Part shown: one piece after another, positions 1 to 7,117 of the stretch
How positions within the stretch are numbered: position 1 is the first letter of the stretch
Layout of the letters: each line of letters opens with the position of its first letter
Assembly: GCA_016191565.1 (NCBI GenBank)
Contig: JACPWA010000032.1
Coordinates: 1-16,773, forward strand
Reading direction: 5' to 3'
Length of the DNA: 16,773 bases
Origin: Simkania negevensis
GTDB lineage: Bacteria > Chlamydiota > Chlamydiia > Chlamydiales > Simkaniaceae
Notes under the pieces: model-generated
The model's database searches: none
What the model was told of the DNA's origin: nothing
The model's input: only the letters and a program-made list of their open reading frames with translations
Position numbers and translations under genes: made by a program

Positions 1-809
1 AGCTGCACGAGATTTTTGCCAAGTGGAATGAGGGAGAGCTGAGTAGCTATCTGATCGAAATTACGAGTGCGATTTTTGGTGTGAAAGAAAAAGAGGGCTC
101 TTTGGTAGTAGATAAGATTTTAGATGTGGCAGGTCAAAAAGGGACAGGAAAATGGACTGGGATTAGCGCTCTTGATTTAGGGATGCCCCTTACCCTAATT
201 GCTGAGGCTGTTTTTGCCAGGTGCGTTTCTGCATTGAAGGAGGAGCGGCTGGAAATGAGCAAGCATTTTAGGGGGCCAAAAATTTCCTTTAAAGGAAATA
301 AAGAGGAGATGGTTGAGAAGATCAAGCAGGCTCTTTATGCTTCCAAAATCATCAGTTATGTGCAAGGCTTTATGCTGATGCGAGCTGCTGCTAAAGAGAT
401 GAAATGGCATTTAGAGTACGGATCAATTGCTCTAATGTGGAGGGGAGGTTGTATCATTCGCAGTCGATTTTTAAAAGAGATTAAAAAGGGATTTGATCAA
501 AGTCCAGACCTCAGCTCTCTTTTACTCGACCCCTTCTTTCAAAAGGAGATTAAGAGATGTGAGCCTTCTTGGCGCTCTGTTGTTTCCCTATCTGCCGAAA
601 TAGGAATTCCCACTCCTTGTTTTAGCAGCGCTCTTTCTTTTTTTGATGGGTATCGGCAGGAAAGGTTGCCAGCAAATCTTTTGCAAGCCCAAAGAGACTT
701 TTTCGGAGCTCATACCTACGAAAGGATCGATGCACCGCGAGGAAAATTTTTTCACACAAATTGGACAGGAACAGGAGGGGATATCAGCTCCAGCACTTAT
801 AATGCATAG
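1..809 (+). CDS. gnd: 6-phosphogluconate dehydrogenase, C-terminal part (5' end outside window)
   Basis: This gene encodes the NADP-dependent oxidative decarboxylase of the pentose phosphate pathway, converting 6-phosphogluconate to ribulose 5-phosphate in the cytosol. The reading frame is open from base 3, so the start lies outside the window; about 269 residues are visible of a family length near 480. What is seen is the all-helical C-terminal domain: the substrate-binding KGTGKWT motif, then SALDLGMP, the IIRSRFL region, and the characteristic C-terminal LLQAQRDFFGAHTYER followed by FFHTNW, which carries the Arg/His that reach into the partner subunit's active site. The stop is TAG at 807-809, and a palindromic element begins two bases later. 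In Chlamydia gnd also neighbours lepA, which supports the identification. No internal damage is visible. Confidence 0.97.
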   Translation, partial: LHEIFAKWNEGELSSYLIEITSAIFGVKEKEGSLVVDKILDVAGQKGTGKWTGISALDLGMPLTLIAEAVFARCVSALKEERLEMSKHFRGPKISFKGNKEEMVEKIKQALYASKIISYVQGFMLMRAAAKEMKWHLEYGSIALMWRGGCIIRSRFLKEIKKGFDQSPDLSSLLLDPFFQKEIKRCEPSWRSVVSLSAEIGIPTPCFSSALSFFDGYRQERLPANLLQAQRDFFGAHTYERIDAPRGKFFHTNWTGTGGDISSSTYNA

Positions 810-810
810 A

Positions 811-977
811 AACCTGAGTTTTGGGTTTAATTTGCTCATTATCAACGATCTTTTCGTAAGTTTGCTCCTTTTTTTTCTCAAGAATATCACCTTCGGATAT
901 TCCCCTCGAAAAAAAAGAATCAAACTCCCCCGAAAACCTCTGTTGATTCTGAGTAAATTGAACCCAAAACTCAGGTT
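811..977. repeat. 167-bp palindromic (MITE-like) element after gnd
   Basis: The region is one long imperfect palindrome centred near base 894. The outermost 17 bases, AACCTGAGTTTTGGGTT at 811-827, recur perfectly inverted at 961-977. The match continues inward with scattered mismatches (TTAATTTGCTC against CAATTTACTC, then ATCAAC, TTTTCG, AGTTTG, an eight-T tract and AATATC) almost to the centre. It starts two bases after the gnd stop codon. The three bases AGA occur just outside both ends (808-810, 978-980) and could be a short target duplication, but this is weak. The terminal sequence differs from the palindrome between ytgB and ytgC, so it would be a different family. It encodes no protein I can support. 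It may be a non-autonomous mobile element or a long transcript hairpin at the gnd 3' end. Confidence 0.6.
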
Positions 978-983
978 AGAAAG

Positions 984-1007
984 GGAGACCTTGAAGCCAA
1001 GGTCTCC
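984..1007 (-). terminator. Hairpin between convergent gnd and the small gene at 1017-1286
   Basis: A perfect 10-bp stem, GGAGACCTTG (984-993) with CAAGGTCTCC (998-1007), closes a four-base loop. Read on the minus strand it lies 10 bases beyond the TAA of the small gene and is followed by a short pyrimidine-rich CCTTTCT, so it fits a terminator for that transcript. On the plus strand the downstream sequence is not T-rich, so service to gnd is less certain. Confidence 0.6.
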
Positions 1008-1016
1008 AAAGTAGGG

Positions 1017-1286
1017 TTATTGTAAAATGTGATTGTAATTCAACACGAATGTAGGTTTTAAGATCTCAAGCTGTTTAAAAGCGTGATTTAGATCATTGTG
1101 CTCGTCAGAATGATCATAGCTGTCTACGAGAAGAGCAATTTGATCGTAAATCTCATGCATCTGATGTGCCATCTTCTTCTTATGTCCAGAAAGGTTCATT
1201 CCTTCTACTTTCTTGAGTTCCATGCGCATCTCATTAAGAGTATCTTGCAGCATTTTCATTGCTCTTTCATGGTCTACTTCTTTCAT
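1017..1286 (-). CDS. Small hypothetical protein, 89 residues
   Basis: I do not recognise this protein. It is 89 residues, probably cytosolic, with no signal peptide or hydrophobic segment. It is predicted by eye to be largely alpha-helical and is rich in Met, Lys, Glu and His (for example HKKKMAHQMHEIYDQI in the middle and YDHSDEHNDLNHAF after it). A Shine-Dalgarno sequence, AGGAGG, lies eight bases before the ATG, which supports both reality and start. It lies 95 bp downstream of lepA on the same strand with no obvious terminator between, so co-transcription is plausible. A hairpin follows its stop. The clustered histidines might suggest metal binding, but nothing in the sequence demands it. 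Confidence 0.62.
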   Translation of the reverse strand: MKEVDHERAMKMLQDTLNEMRMELKKVEGMNLSGHKKKMAHQMHEIYDQIALLVDSYDHSDEHNDLNHAFKQLEILKPTFVLNYNHILQ

Positions 1287-1381
1287 ATCCCTATCCTCCT
1301 TTTTTCCCGGCCTTACCTTATTCTAAAATTGTAGAGAATTATTCTGCTAGAAGAAAGAGTAATCATTTGAAAAAGAGTTAT

Positions 1382-2548
1382 TTAGGAAATGTCTTCTGCT
1401 TTGAGGACTTCCATGAAAGCAGATTGAGGGATATGGACTTTGCCGATTTCCTTCATCTTTTTCTTCCCTTTTTTCTGCTTTTCCCAGAGCTTGCGTTTCC
1501 GGGTGATATCTCCGCCGTAGCATTTTGCAGTAACGTTCTTTCCAAGAGCAGAAAGGGTCTCACGGGCGATAATTTTTCCACCAATTGCAGCTTGGATTGG
1601 CACCTTAAATTGCTGGCGAGGAATCACTTCACTGAGTTTACGGCAGATCGCTCTTCCCTTTGATTCTGCTTTAGTTTGATGAACCAGGCAGGAAAAAGGG
1701 TCGACCACTTCATCATTTACCTTGATTTCAAGTTTAACAATATTGCTTTCCTTATAATGGCTAAATTCGTAATCAAATGATCCATAGCCTCTTGTAATCG
1801 ACTTTAGCTTATCATTAAAGTCGGTGAAAATCTCATTCATCGGGAAACTAAAAGTGAGAAGAAGGCGATTTACGCCGATTGTCTCTGTCTTGTCTAACAT
1901 GCCCCTTTTTTCTTTTCCTAAAGCCATCAGAGCGCCAAGATAGTCGGGAGGACTCATGATATGAGCTATTACCCATGGCTCTTCGACAAATGAGATCATA
2001 GAGGGATCAGGGTAGTGGGCCGGATTATCGATCAGCTTTTCTTCTCCACTCGAAAGGGTTACTTTATAGACTACACTAGGGGCTGTGGTGAGGATATCAA
2101 TATCAAATTCCCTTTGGAGCCTTTCAAAGGTGATTTCGAGGTGGAGGAGCCCTAAAAAGCCACATCTGAATCCAAAACCAAGAGCTAAGCTGCTTTCCTG
2201 TTCAATATGGAGAGCAGAATCATTGAGTTGGAGCTTCCCCAACGCATCTCTTACTTTTTCAAAGTCAGAGGAATCGATCGGATAAATGCCAGCATAGACG
2301 ACAGGTTTTACAATGCGAAAACCAGGTAGAGGGATCTCACAGCCCCCTTTAAAGGAAGTAACTGTATCGCCGCTCTTTACATCAGCAGTATTTTTAATAT
2401 TAGCGATGAAATAGCCTACTTCCCCCGGCCTTAGGGATTCGACCGGTTTTTCATGGGGAGAAAACACTCCTACCTCAAGCACTTCAAAACTCTTTTCAGT
2501 AGCCATAAACCGGATCTGGGTCTTTTTCTTGATCTCGCCGCTAATCAT
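1382..2548 (-). pseudogene. lepA: Elongation factor 4 (LepA), C-terminal fragment of a broken gene
   Basis: This is the larger half of LepA/EF4, the ribosome-associated GTPase that acts on stalled or mis-translocated ribosomes. Its 388 residues cover domain II onward: a beta-barrel start ([18 protein letters not shown]), [27 protein letters not shown], the [17 protein letters not shown] motif, the [11 protein letters not shown] motif and the LepA-specific C-terminal domain ending [20 protein letters not shown]. Extending upstream in this frame gives YVR before the Met, as chlamydial LepA has, so the nominal ATG is an internal codon rather than a native start; it has no Shine-Dalgarno sequence. 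Its ATGA overlaps the TGA of the N-terminal fragment, so weak reinitiation is conceivable. No further stops are present, so the break is recent or an assembly error. Confidence 0.93.
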
Positions 2549-2976
2549 CCGGACATAAGATCGATTTTATTAAGGATAGGAAGTACCTCTAAATTTCTGT
2601 CAACTGCCATGTGCACATTGGCCAGAGTTTGCGCTTGGACTCCTTGAACAGCATCAACGACCAAGAGAGCCCCTTCACAGGCAGCAAGAGAGCGGGAGAC
2701 CTCGTAAGAGAAATCAACATGGCCTGGAGTATCGATAAAGTTGATCTGATAAAGGTCTCCATCTTTCCCTTTATAATACATGGTGACAGGATGGGCTTTG
2801 ATGGTGATTCCCCGCTCCCTTTCAAGGTCCATATCATCAAGAAGCTGTTCTTGCATCTCCCTTTGAGGCACCGTCCCTGTAAATTCTAAGAGTCGATCGG
2901 AAAGGGTCGATTTTCCATGGTCGATATGGGCAATAATAGAAAAATTGCGAATCTTTTTGGGGTCGTATTTAAACAC
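2545..2976 (-). pseudogene. lepA: Elongation factor 4 (LepA), N-terminal fragment of a broken gene
   Basis: This is the N-terminal 143 residues of the LepA GTPase. Visible are G1 (AHIDHGKST, residues 16-24), the switch I motif [12 protein letters not shown]3 DTPGH (82-86) and G4 NKID (136-139). The protein then stops after LMSG. A normal LepA is about 600 residues. Comparison with remembered E. coli and Chlamydia LepA shows that the next 70-75 residues, including G5 (SAK), the end of the G domain and the start of domain II, are absent, and the rest resumes in another frame. The start is GTG at 2974-2976; an in-frame TAA four codons upstream rules out an earlier one, and no good Shine-Dalgarno sequence is seen. 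Alone this piece lacks part of the nucleotide pocket and all ribosome-binding domains. Confidence 0.93.
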
Positions 2977-2995
2977 GGTAGCTTAGCCTGCTTAA

Positions 2996-3085
2996 GTTAA
3001 GTGCTCACCTTATGCAAAAAAGAAGAGCAGAGAAAATCAATCTTTTATTCCTCTATCTCCCCTTTTTGCGTAAGGTGAGTTAAGT
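2996..3085. repeat. Short inverted repeat flanked by a 7-bp direct repeat upstream of lepA
   Basis: CTCACCTTATGCAAAAA at 3004-3020 pairs with TTTTTGCGTAAGGTGAG at 3063-3079, 16 of 17 bases complementary. The heptamer GTTAAGT occurs immediately outside both ends, at 2996-3002 and 3079-3085, resembling a target-site duplication around an element of about 76 bp. It lies between lepA and the translocase terminator, where the lepA promoter is expected. It could be a small mobile palindrome or a leader hairpin. Confidence 0.5.
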
Positions 3086-3123
3086 AGAATGTAGGCGATT
3101 GGGAGTTAGAAATCAATGAAAAG

Positions 3124-3158
3124 AAAAAGCCCTTTTCAGATATTAAAAAGGGCTTTTT
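3124..3158 (-). terminator. Rho-independent terminator of the ATP/ADP translocase gene
   Basis: A perfect 13-bp inverted repeat, AAAAAGCCCTTTT (3124-3136) and AAAAGGGCTTTTT (3146-3158), has a nine-base loop. Read on the minus strand it starts 24 bases after the translocase stop codon, with a GGGC stem core followed by five T and then CTTTT, a textbook intrinsic terminator. The symmetry would allow it to work in both directions. Confidence 0.88.
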
Positions 3159-3182
3159 TAGAAATATCTTTAAAGAAAAAGT

Positions 3183-4736
3183 TTAAGAAGGCTGAGCTGC
3201 TGTAGCTCCTTCTTGCATTTTTTCTGCTTCTTCTTCCTTATCTTTTTCTGCTGAAAGAGTAACAAATCTCTTACCTAGAGCCTTGGCAGCGCTCATCCAT
3301 GCAGCAACGATGACAAGGAAAATGGTAGCAATATAAGGAGTAGCGGCGATCGAAGAGCCAAGGAGAATGATCAAAGGCTGTTGGATGAGTGAACCTGCTG
3401 ATTTCCCGAGTCTTGCTCCTACAACGTCTACAGCTGCTTTCCCTTTTACTTTTTGTTCTTGGTCAAGAGGGATGTATGCCATCTCTTTTGTTGGATCGAA
3501 GAAAGAGTATTTCAGTGATTTTGTTGCAATATTTTGGATCATTCCGATCATTACCGCAAGGGTAAGAAAATCAAAACTACCGCCCACAAAGGCACCGAGT
3601 GGTTTTTGGAAAAGAATAAAGGAGAAGAATGCTACTCCAGTTACAAGGAGAATGATAGGGGTAATCAATGCTGATTTGCTCCAACCAAATTTTCTGATGA
3701 CATTTCCGCTGAGGAAGAAGGTGATAAGAATTGTAACAATTCCTGTCATTTCAGAAAATTCTCCCATGAAGAAAGAGTAGGAATTCGGATCACTTTGGAA
3801 TTTTATTTTTAGCTGACTTTTCCAGATCACTTCTACAAGATTAATTGCCGCACCGTAACCAAATACGAGGATAGCAATCAGACCAAGGTATTTTGAGCGG
3901 ATCAAATAGAGGAAACTGTCTTTCATAGAAAGCTTTGGTTTTTCTTTTTTCACTACTTTCTGCTCAGAAGGGTCATAAAAGCGTTTATCGCTAAGGACAT
4001 ATTTTTGCATCCATGCATAAATACCCATCATAAGCAGTCCGCTGAGTACTACGATTCCCATCATGTAGTTCAAAGAGACTTGCCATGGATCTCCCACCGT
4101 AATGCTTCCTCTGATCTTTGAAGCCCACTGAATAAAGCGACCAGAAAAGATAAGGGAAATATTGGCAAACACCATAAAGATTGTGTAGAACCTTTTTGAT
4201 TCAGAAACTTTGCTGATATCATTGGCAAATCCCCAAAAAAGAAGGGAGACACCGACACTTCCCCAAAGCTCAGACATCACATAGAAAAGAGAATAGGTCC
4301 AATTTCTAATGATTGCAATCAACCCCATAAATCCTTTAGGAAGGAAGCTTTGCAGGTGATCGCAGAAAGCATGTGGGTGAAGAGCATCGCGTAAAGGATA
4401 AAATACTGTAGCAAATAAACCGAAAAAGAGGAGAAAAGGGGCGATCGATGTATAAAACAGAGCTTTCTTACTCAGTTTATTGCTTAGCTTAGCATAGATG
4501 ATCATAAAGATGATCGCGCAGGGCACTACGCCATAGACTTTAAGGAAAGGAATGGCCTCAGCTCCAGAACCTGGACCGGTAACGATAAGAGTATCTTTGG
4601 TATCTCTTAAAACAGTGTAGTTAAAAAGAATGAAGAAAAAGATCAAAACCATCGGTATGAGCTTTTTTAGTTCAAAAGAATGGACGGGCCAAAGGCGCGA
4701 TCTCCATTTTCCAAATGTCTGTGTTGCTTGTGACAT
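3183..4736 (-). CDS. npt1: ATP/ADP translocase (nucleotide transporter, NTT/AAA family)
   Basis: This inner-membrane antiporter imports host ATP in exchange for ADP and is a hallmark of chlamydiae, rickettsiae and plastids. The 517-residue protein has about a dozen hydrophobic segments and typical family length. Family motifs are present: TVLRDTKDTL early on (R44, K47), MSELWGS near residue 155, VEVIWK near 302, and the hallmark FFDPTKEMAYIPLD at 412-425 followed by GKAAVDVVGARLGKSAG. The charged residues needed for nucleotide exchange in the family therefore look intact. The tail is acidic and lysine-rich. Position next to lepA matches the ATP/ADP exchanger Npt1 of Chlamydia rather than the proton-coupled Npt2; that substrate assignment is inference from synteny. 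It has its own terminator and a 276-bp upstream spacer, so it is probably monocistronic. Confidence 0.97.
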   Translation of the reverse strand: MSQATQTFGKWRSRLWPVHSFELKKLIPMVLIFFFILFNYTVLRDTKDTLIVTGPGSGAEAIPFLKVYGVVPCAIIFMIIYAKLSNKLSKKALFYTSIAPFLLFFGLFATVFYPLRDALHPHAFCDHLQSFLPKGFMGLIAIIRNWTYSLFYVMSELWGSVGVSLLFWGFANDISKVSESKRFYTIFMVFANISLIFSGRFIQWASKIRGSITVGDPWQVSLNYMMGIVVLSGLLMMGIYAWMQKYVLSDKRFYDPSEQKVVKKEKPKLSMKDSFLYLIRSKYLGLIAILVFGYGAAINLVEVIWKSQLKIKFQSDPNSYSFFMGEFSEMTGIVTILITFFLSGNVIRKFGWSKSALITPIILLVTGVAFFSFILFQKPLGAFVGGSFDFLTLAVMIGMIQNIATKSLKYSFFDPTKEMAYIPLDQEQKVKGKAAVDVVGARLGKSAGSLIQQPLIILLGSSIAATPYIATIFLVIVAAWMSAAKALGKRFVTLSAEKDKEEEAEKMQEGATAAQPS

Positions 4737-4785
4737 GTTCTCTAATCCTAGCAGTTAAAATGTTTATTTATATAAACTATACCCT

Positions 4786-4855
4786 AAAGAACCTGAAAAA
4801 TCGAGATTTCGGCAGAACGTTCGCTTAAGCCCAAATCCGATTTTTCAAGTTCTTT
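4786..4855. repeat. 70-bp inverted repeat upstream of the translocase
   Basis: AAAGAACCTGAAAAATCGAG at 4786-4805 is mirrored by the sequence ending TTTTTCAAGTTCTTT at 4841-4855. The arms are about 23 bases with two or three differences, and the centre contains a small palindrome, GAACGTTC. It sits about 50 bp before the translocase start codon on that gene's 5' side, so it would be in the promoter or leader. I cannot tell a decayed mobile palindrome from a regulatory hairpin. Confidence 0.5.
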
Positions 4856-5012
4856 GGATATCACTGAAACCCCTTTAGCGAGATTTCTCTAGGGCACATA
4901 ATTGAATAATGATTTACAATATGCTTTCCCTAATGTTGGCAGCTCAGTATAACTGATTTTCTTAAAATTTCAAGCGAAAAAAAATTATAAAAATTTTCAG
5001 TCACTCTTATAC

Positions 5013-5540
5013 TTATTTTTGAGAAGAGATCATCTCTGCACCTGCAGCAATCATTGCTTGCTGTGCATTTACTGCTTCTACATAGCTATTCCAAAGTTCT
5101 TGTTCTACTACTCCATGGCGAATGGACTGGATCAGTTCCCGTTTGCAGGTAGCAAGGGACTTCTTTGGACTAAGCACTGTAATCATCTCTTTGTCGCCAG
5201 CAAGTCTTGCTATATTTAATAGTTTTTCAAGTTGCAATTTTGTAAAAGTAAGGTGGTCTTTCTTTTTTCTCGATCCTCTTGCTGCCCTTTGCTTGGGAGG
5301 AACTACTAAAGGACGATCTGGAGAAAGAATGAATTTTTCAATTAGAGAGCTAAGCTCTCCTGGTTCTTTCACTTTCATTTTTTTTAATGTAAAATGATGC
5401 ATATAGCCCCCACTTGTCATCGGGATATATTTGCAAAGATCATTTTCTTTTGAGCCGCGTACTTTTTTGATCGCTTTTTCGATCACCCCTTCGAGTTCAT
5501 CGAGTTTTCTTGTTTTGTTTTTAGCATCGCTTAAGTTCAT
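5013..5540 (-). CDS. Hypothetical protein, 175 residues
   Basis: I do not recognise a domain. The protein is 175 residues, soluble and basic, with a basic stretch in the middle (PPKQRAARGSRKKKDH, about residues 81-96). The second half appears helical and ends in an Ala-rich amphipathic stretch (SYVEAVNAQQAMIAAGAEM). There is no signal peptide or membrane segment. AAAGGA lies six bases before the ATG, supporting the start. By position, between the ATP/ADP translocase and ytgA, it could correspond to CT066 of Chlamydia trachomatis; I did not confirm this by alignment. It is transcribed divergently from ytgA across a 554-bp spacer. The central basic tract might bind nucleic acid, but this is only a suggestion. 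Confidence 0.7.
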   Translation of the reverse strand: MNLSDAKNKTRKLDELEGVIEKAIKKVRGSKENDLCKYIPMTSGGYMHHFTLKKMKVKEPGELSSLIEKFILSPDRPLVVPPKQRAARGSRKKKDHLTFTKLQLEKLLNIARLAGDKEMITVLSPKKSLATCKRELIQSIRHGVVEQELWNSYVEAVNAQQAMIAAGAEMISSQK

Positions 5541-5580
5541 TTTTGATCCTTTTTCTTGTGAATAAATTGTTTTCTATTAA

Positions 5581-5692
5581 GAGCGCATAAACAAGTAATA
5601 AAAAACGGGGTTCTTTTTAACATGCGCTCCATTTTTAAAGTCATTGCTCATCACGTTCTTTTTAAAAGAAAGAAGAACTTTTTTATTACTTG
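5581..5692. repeat. Nested inverted repeats
   Basis: CAAGTAATAAAAAA at 5592-5605 is perfectly mirrored by TTTTTTATTACTTG at 5679-5692. Inside or overlapping it, GAGCGCAT (5581-5588) pairs with ATGCGCTC (5622-5629), and GTTCTTTTTAA occurs twice directly (about 5610 and 5655). The arms could form alternative structures upstream of the 175-residue gene's start codon. Function is unknown. Confidence 0.5.
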
Positions 5693-5854
5693 CCTATACC
5701 TTGTTTAGTTAACTCAGTCAAAATAAACTGCACTTTTAACACTGTAATAGAGTCATCTTAAAACTTTTAAACAATTGCCTCATTAATTGCAATGATTAAC
5801 TTCAGAAAGTGCTTAAAAGGCATTTTTCTTTAATTATGCAAATTTTAATGAGAT

Positions 5855-6022
5855 TAGGTGTTTTTGTAAATTTAATTTTCTTTATCTTGTGAGTTAGTTC
5901 GGTTCAAAATAGAATAGCATTTATGGATTTATGCTTTCATTGAAAAGTTAAAGTATCTGGCAGCTAATCACAACCACTTCCACATCAGCCGAAACATTAA
6001 AAATTAAGTTTACAGAACATTA
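5855..6022. repeat. Decayed copy of the ytgB-ytgC palindromic element
   Basis: The right end, AAAAATTAAGTTTACAGAAC at 5999-6018 plus ATTA, matches the terminal repeat of the 7884-8050 element in 22 of 24 bases. Similarity continues inward through CATCAGCCGAAACATT (about 5983-5998), which resembles the inner arm of that element. The left end is weaker: TGTAAATTTAATTTT at 5865-5879 against TGTAAACTTAATTTT. Both ends are bounded by TA and the span is 168 bp against 167 bp for the intact copy. It lies about 70 bp before the ytgA start codon. Confidence 0.6.
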
Positions 6023-6094
6023 ACTACTCCAACCCAATAAGCGTAAAGTTTACTCGAAAATATAGATAGAGTAGGTATATTATATGATGTAGAT

Positions 6095-7117
6095 ATGAAA
6101 TCAGTTTTTTTTAAAGCTTTTCCTTTTCTTTTTCTGTTCTTTTTTCTTTTTGCTTCTGTTTCTTCCTGTGCAAAAGGAGGTAATGGAGGAAAAGGCTCCC
6201 TAAATGAGTGGATGGAAGATCATGGGAAAGTCAAGGTCCTTTCCACTCTGGCAATGATCGATGACCTGGTAGCCCAGGTGGGAGGAGAGGTAATTGACCA
6301 TATAAGCTTATTTGTAGGAGAAATCGATCCTCATAGCTACGAGTTAGTTAAAGGGGACGATGAAAAGCTTGCTCGGGCAGATCTCATTTTTTATCTTGGA
6401 CTCGGTCTCGAACATGGAGCGAGTTTAAGGTATTATTTGGAGAATAGAAAAGAGGCTATTGCCCTTGGAGAAGGGGTCTATCAAAAAGAGAAGGAGCAGT
6501 TTATTTTTGTAGAGGGACAGATTGATCCACATATCTGGATGGATATAACTCTTTTTACGAAGGTGATTGATCCAATTGTCCTAGAACTTTCTTTAAAAGA
6601 TCCTTCTCATGCCTCTTTATTCCGAGAGAATGGGGAAAAGCTGAAGAAAAGAATGTTTGATACAGATCGACGCTTAAAGGAGGTGATGAGTAAGATTCCT
6701 CTAGAGCGGCGCTATCTTGTCACCTCCCATGATGCGTTTAATTACTTCACCCGTCATTATTTAGCTGATGAAGAGCATCCAGAGGAATGGAAAAAGCATT
6801 TTATTGCTCCAGAGGGGTTAGCTCCAGAGGGGCAAATGAGTAGCTTGGATATTCAGAAAGTGAGTGATTTTTTGTGTAACTATCAGGTTTCTGTGATCTT
6901 TCCTGAAGCAAATGTTAGCCGAGATTCTTTAACAAAAATTGTTTCTGTCTGTCGCAAAAGGGGATTAGAGGTAGAAATTGCCAAAACCCATCTCTTCGGA
7001 GATACCATGCAAGGTCGATCTAGAAATGGAGAAGGCGGCTATCTCAAAATGATGGAACATAATGTAAAGGTACTCAGCTATTATTTCTCTAATCGGGAGG
7101 AGAAAAGTGAGAGATAA
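6095..7117 (+). CDS. ytgA: Metal-binding lipoprotein of the YtgABCD ABC transporter
   Basis: This is the periplasmic solute-binding component of a cluster 9 (TroA/ZnuA-type) importer for iron, manganese or zinc. The 340-residue protein starts with a strongly hydrophobic Phe-rich signal peptide and a lipobox-like VSSC, with Cys25 as probable lipid anchor. The family's four ligands are visible: His80 (DPHSYE), His146 (DPHIWMD), His212 (TSHDAFNYF) and Asp303 (LFGDTM). The third ligand is His, as in TroA, and not Glu as in PsaA. The start lacks a strong Shine-Dalgarno sequence. The 3' end overlaps ytgB by 11 bases, so the two are translationally coupled. It is first in the ytgABCD operon. The upstream spacer carries a decayed palindromic element and probably the operator for YtgR, the repressor encoded within ytgC. 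Confidence 0.95.
   Translation: MKSVFFKAFPFLFLFFFLFASVSSCAKGGNGGKGSLNEWMEDHGKVKVLSTLAMIDDLVAQVGGEVIDHISLFVGEIDPHSYELVKGDDEKLARADLIFYLGLGLEHGASLRYYLENRKEAIALGEGVYQKEKEQFIFVEGQIDPHIWMDITLFTKVIDPIVLELSLKDPSHASLFRENGEKLKKRMFDTDRRLKEVMSKIPLERRYLVTSHDAFNYFTRHYLADEEHPEEWKKHFIAPEGLAPEGQMSSLDIQKVSDFLCNYQVSVIFPEANVSRDSLTKIVSVCRKRGLEVEIAKTHLFGDTMQGRSRNGEGGYLKMMEHNVKVLSYYFSNREEKSER

Larger units (their letters stand above)
5541..6094. other. Divergent intergenic region with nested inverted repeats and a decayed palindromic element
   Basis: No coding sequence is supported in this AT-rich 554-bp spacer. It contains the nested inverted repeats at 5581-5692, a decayed copy of the ytgB-ytgC palindrome at 5855-6022, and the ytgA promoter region next to the gene. 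Just before ytgA are AT-rich candidate -10 hexamers (TATATT at 6076, TATGAT at 6083) and a loose dyad, TACTC/GAGTA at 6051-6055 and 6069-6073, which could be an operator. None has a convincing -35 partner. The spacer must also hold the promoter of the 175-residue gene on the minus strand. Confidence 0.5.

Noticed and set aside
588..923. 111-residue open frame on the minus strand
   Set aside because: It is antisense to gnd and reads across the palindromic arms; no start signal or recognisable motif.
643..1014. 123-residue open frame on the plus strand overlapping the gnd end
   Set aside because: It is in another frame of gnd and then runs through the palindrome and the hairpin; it has no family features.
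1382..2976. Reading LepA as a true two-gene split system
   Set aside because: The two halves overlap as ATGA, but 70-75 conserved residues including G5 are missing, so a broken gene or assembly error is simpler than a functional split.
5581..6022. CRISPR array or tandem repeat locus in the ytgA upstream spacer
   Set aside because: The repeats are inverted or single pairs, with no regular repeat-spacer pattern.
6076..6088. Definite ytgA promoter
   Set aside because: TATATT and TATGAT resemble -10 boxes but neither has a convincing -35, and AT-rich sequence gives such matches by chance.
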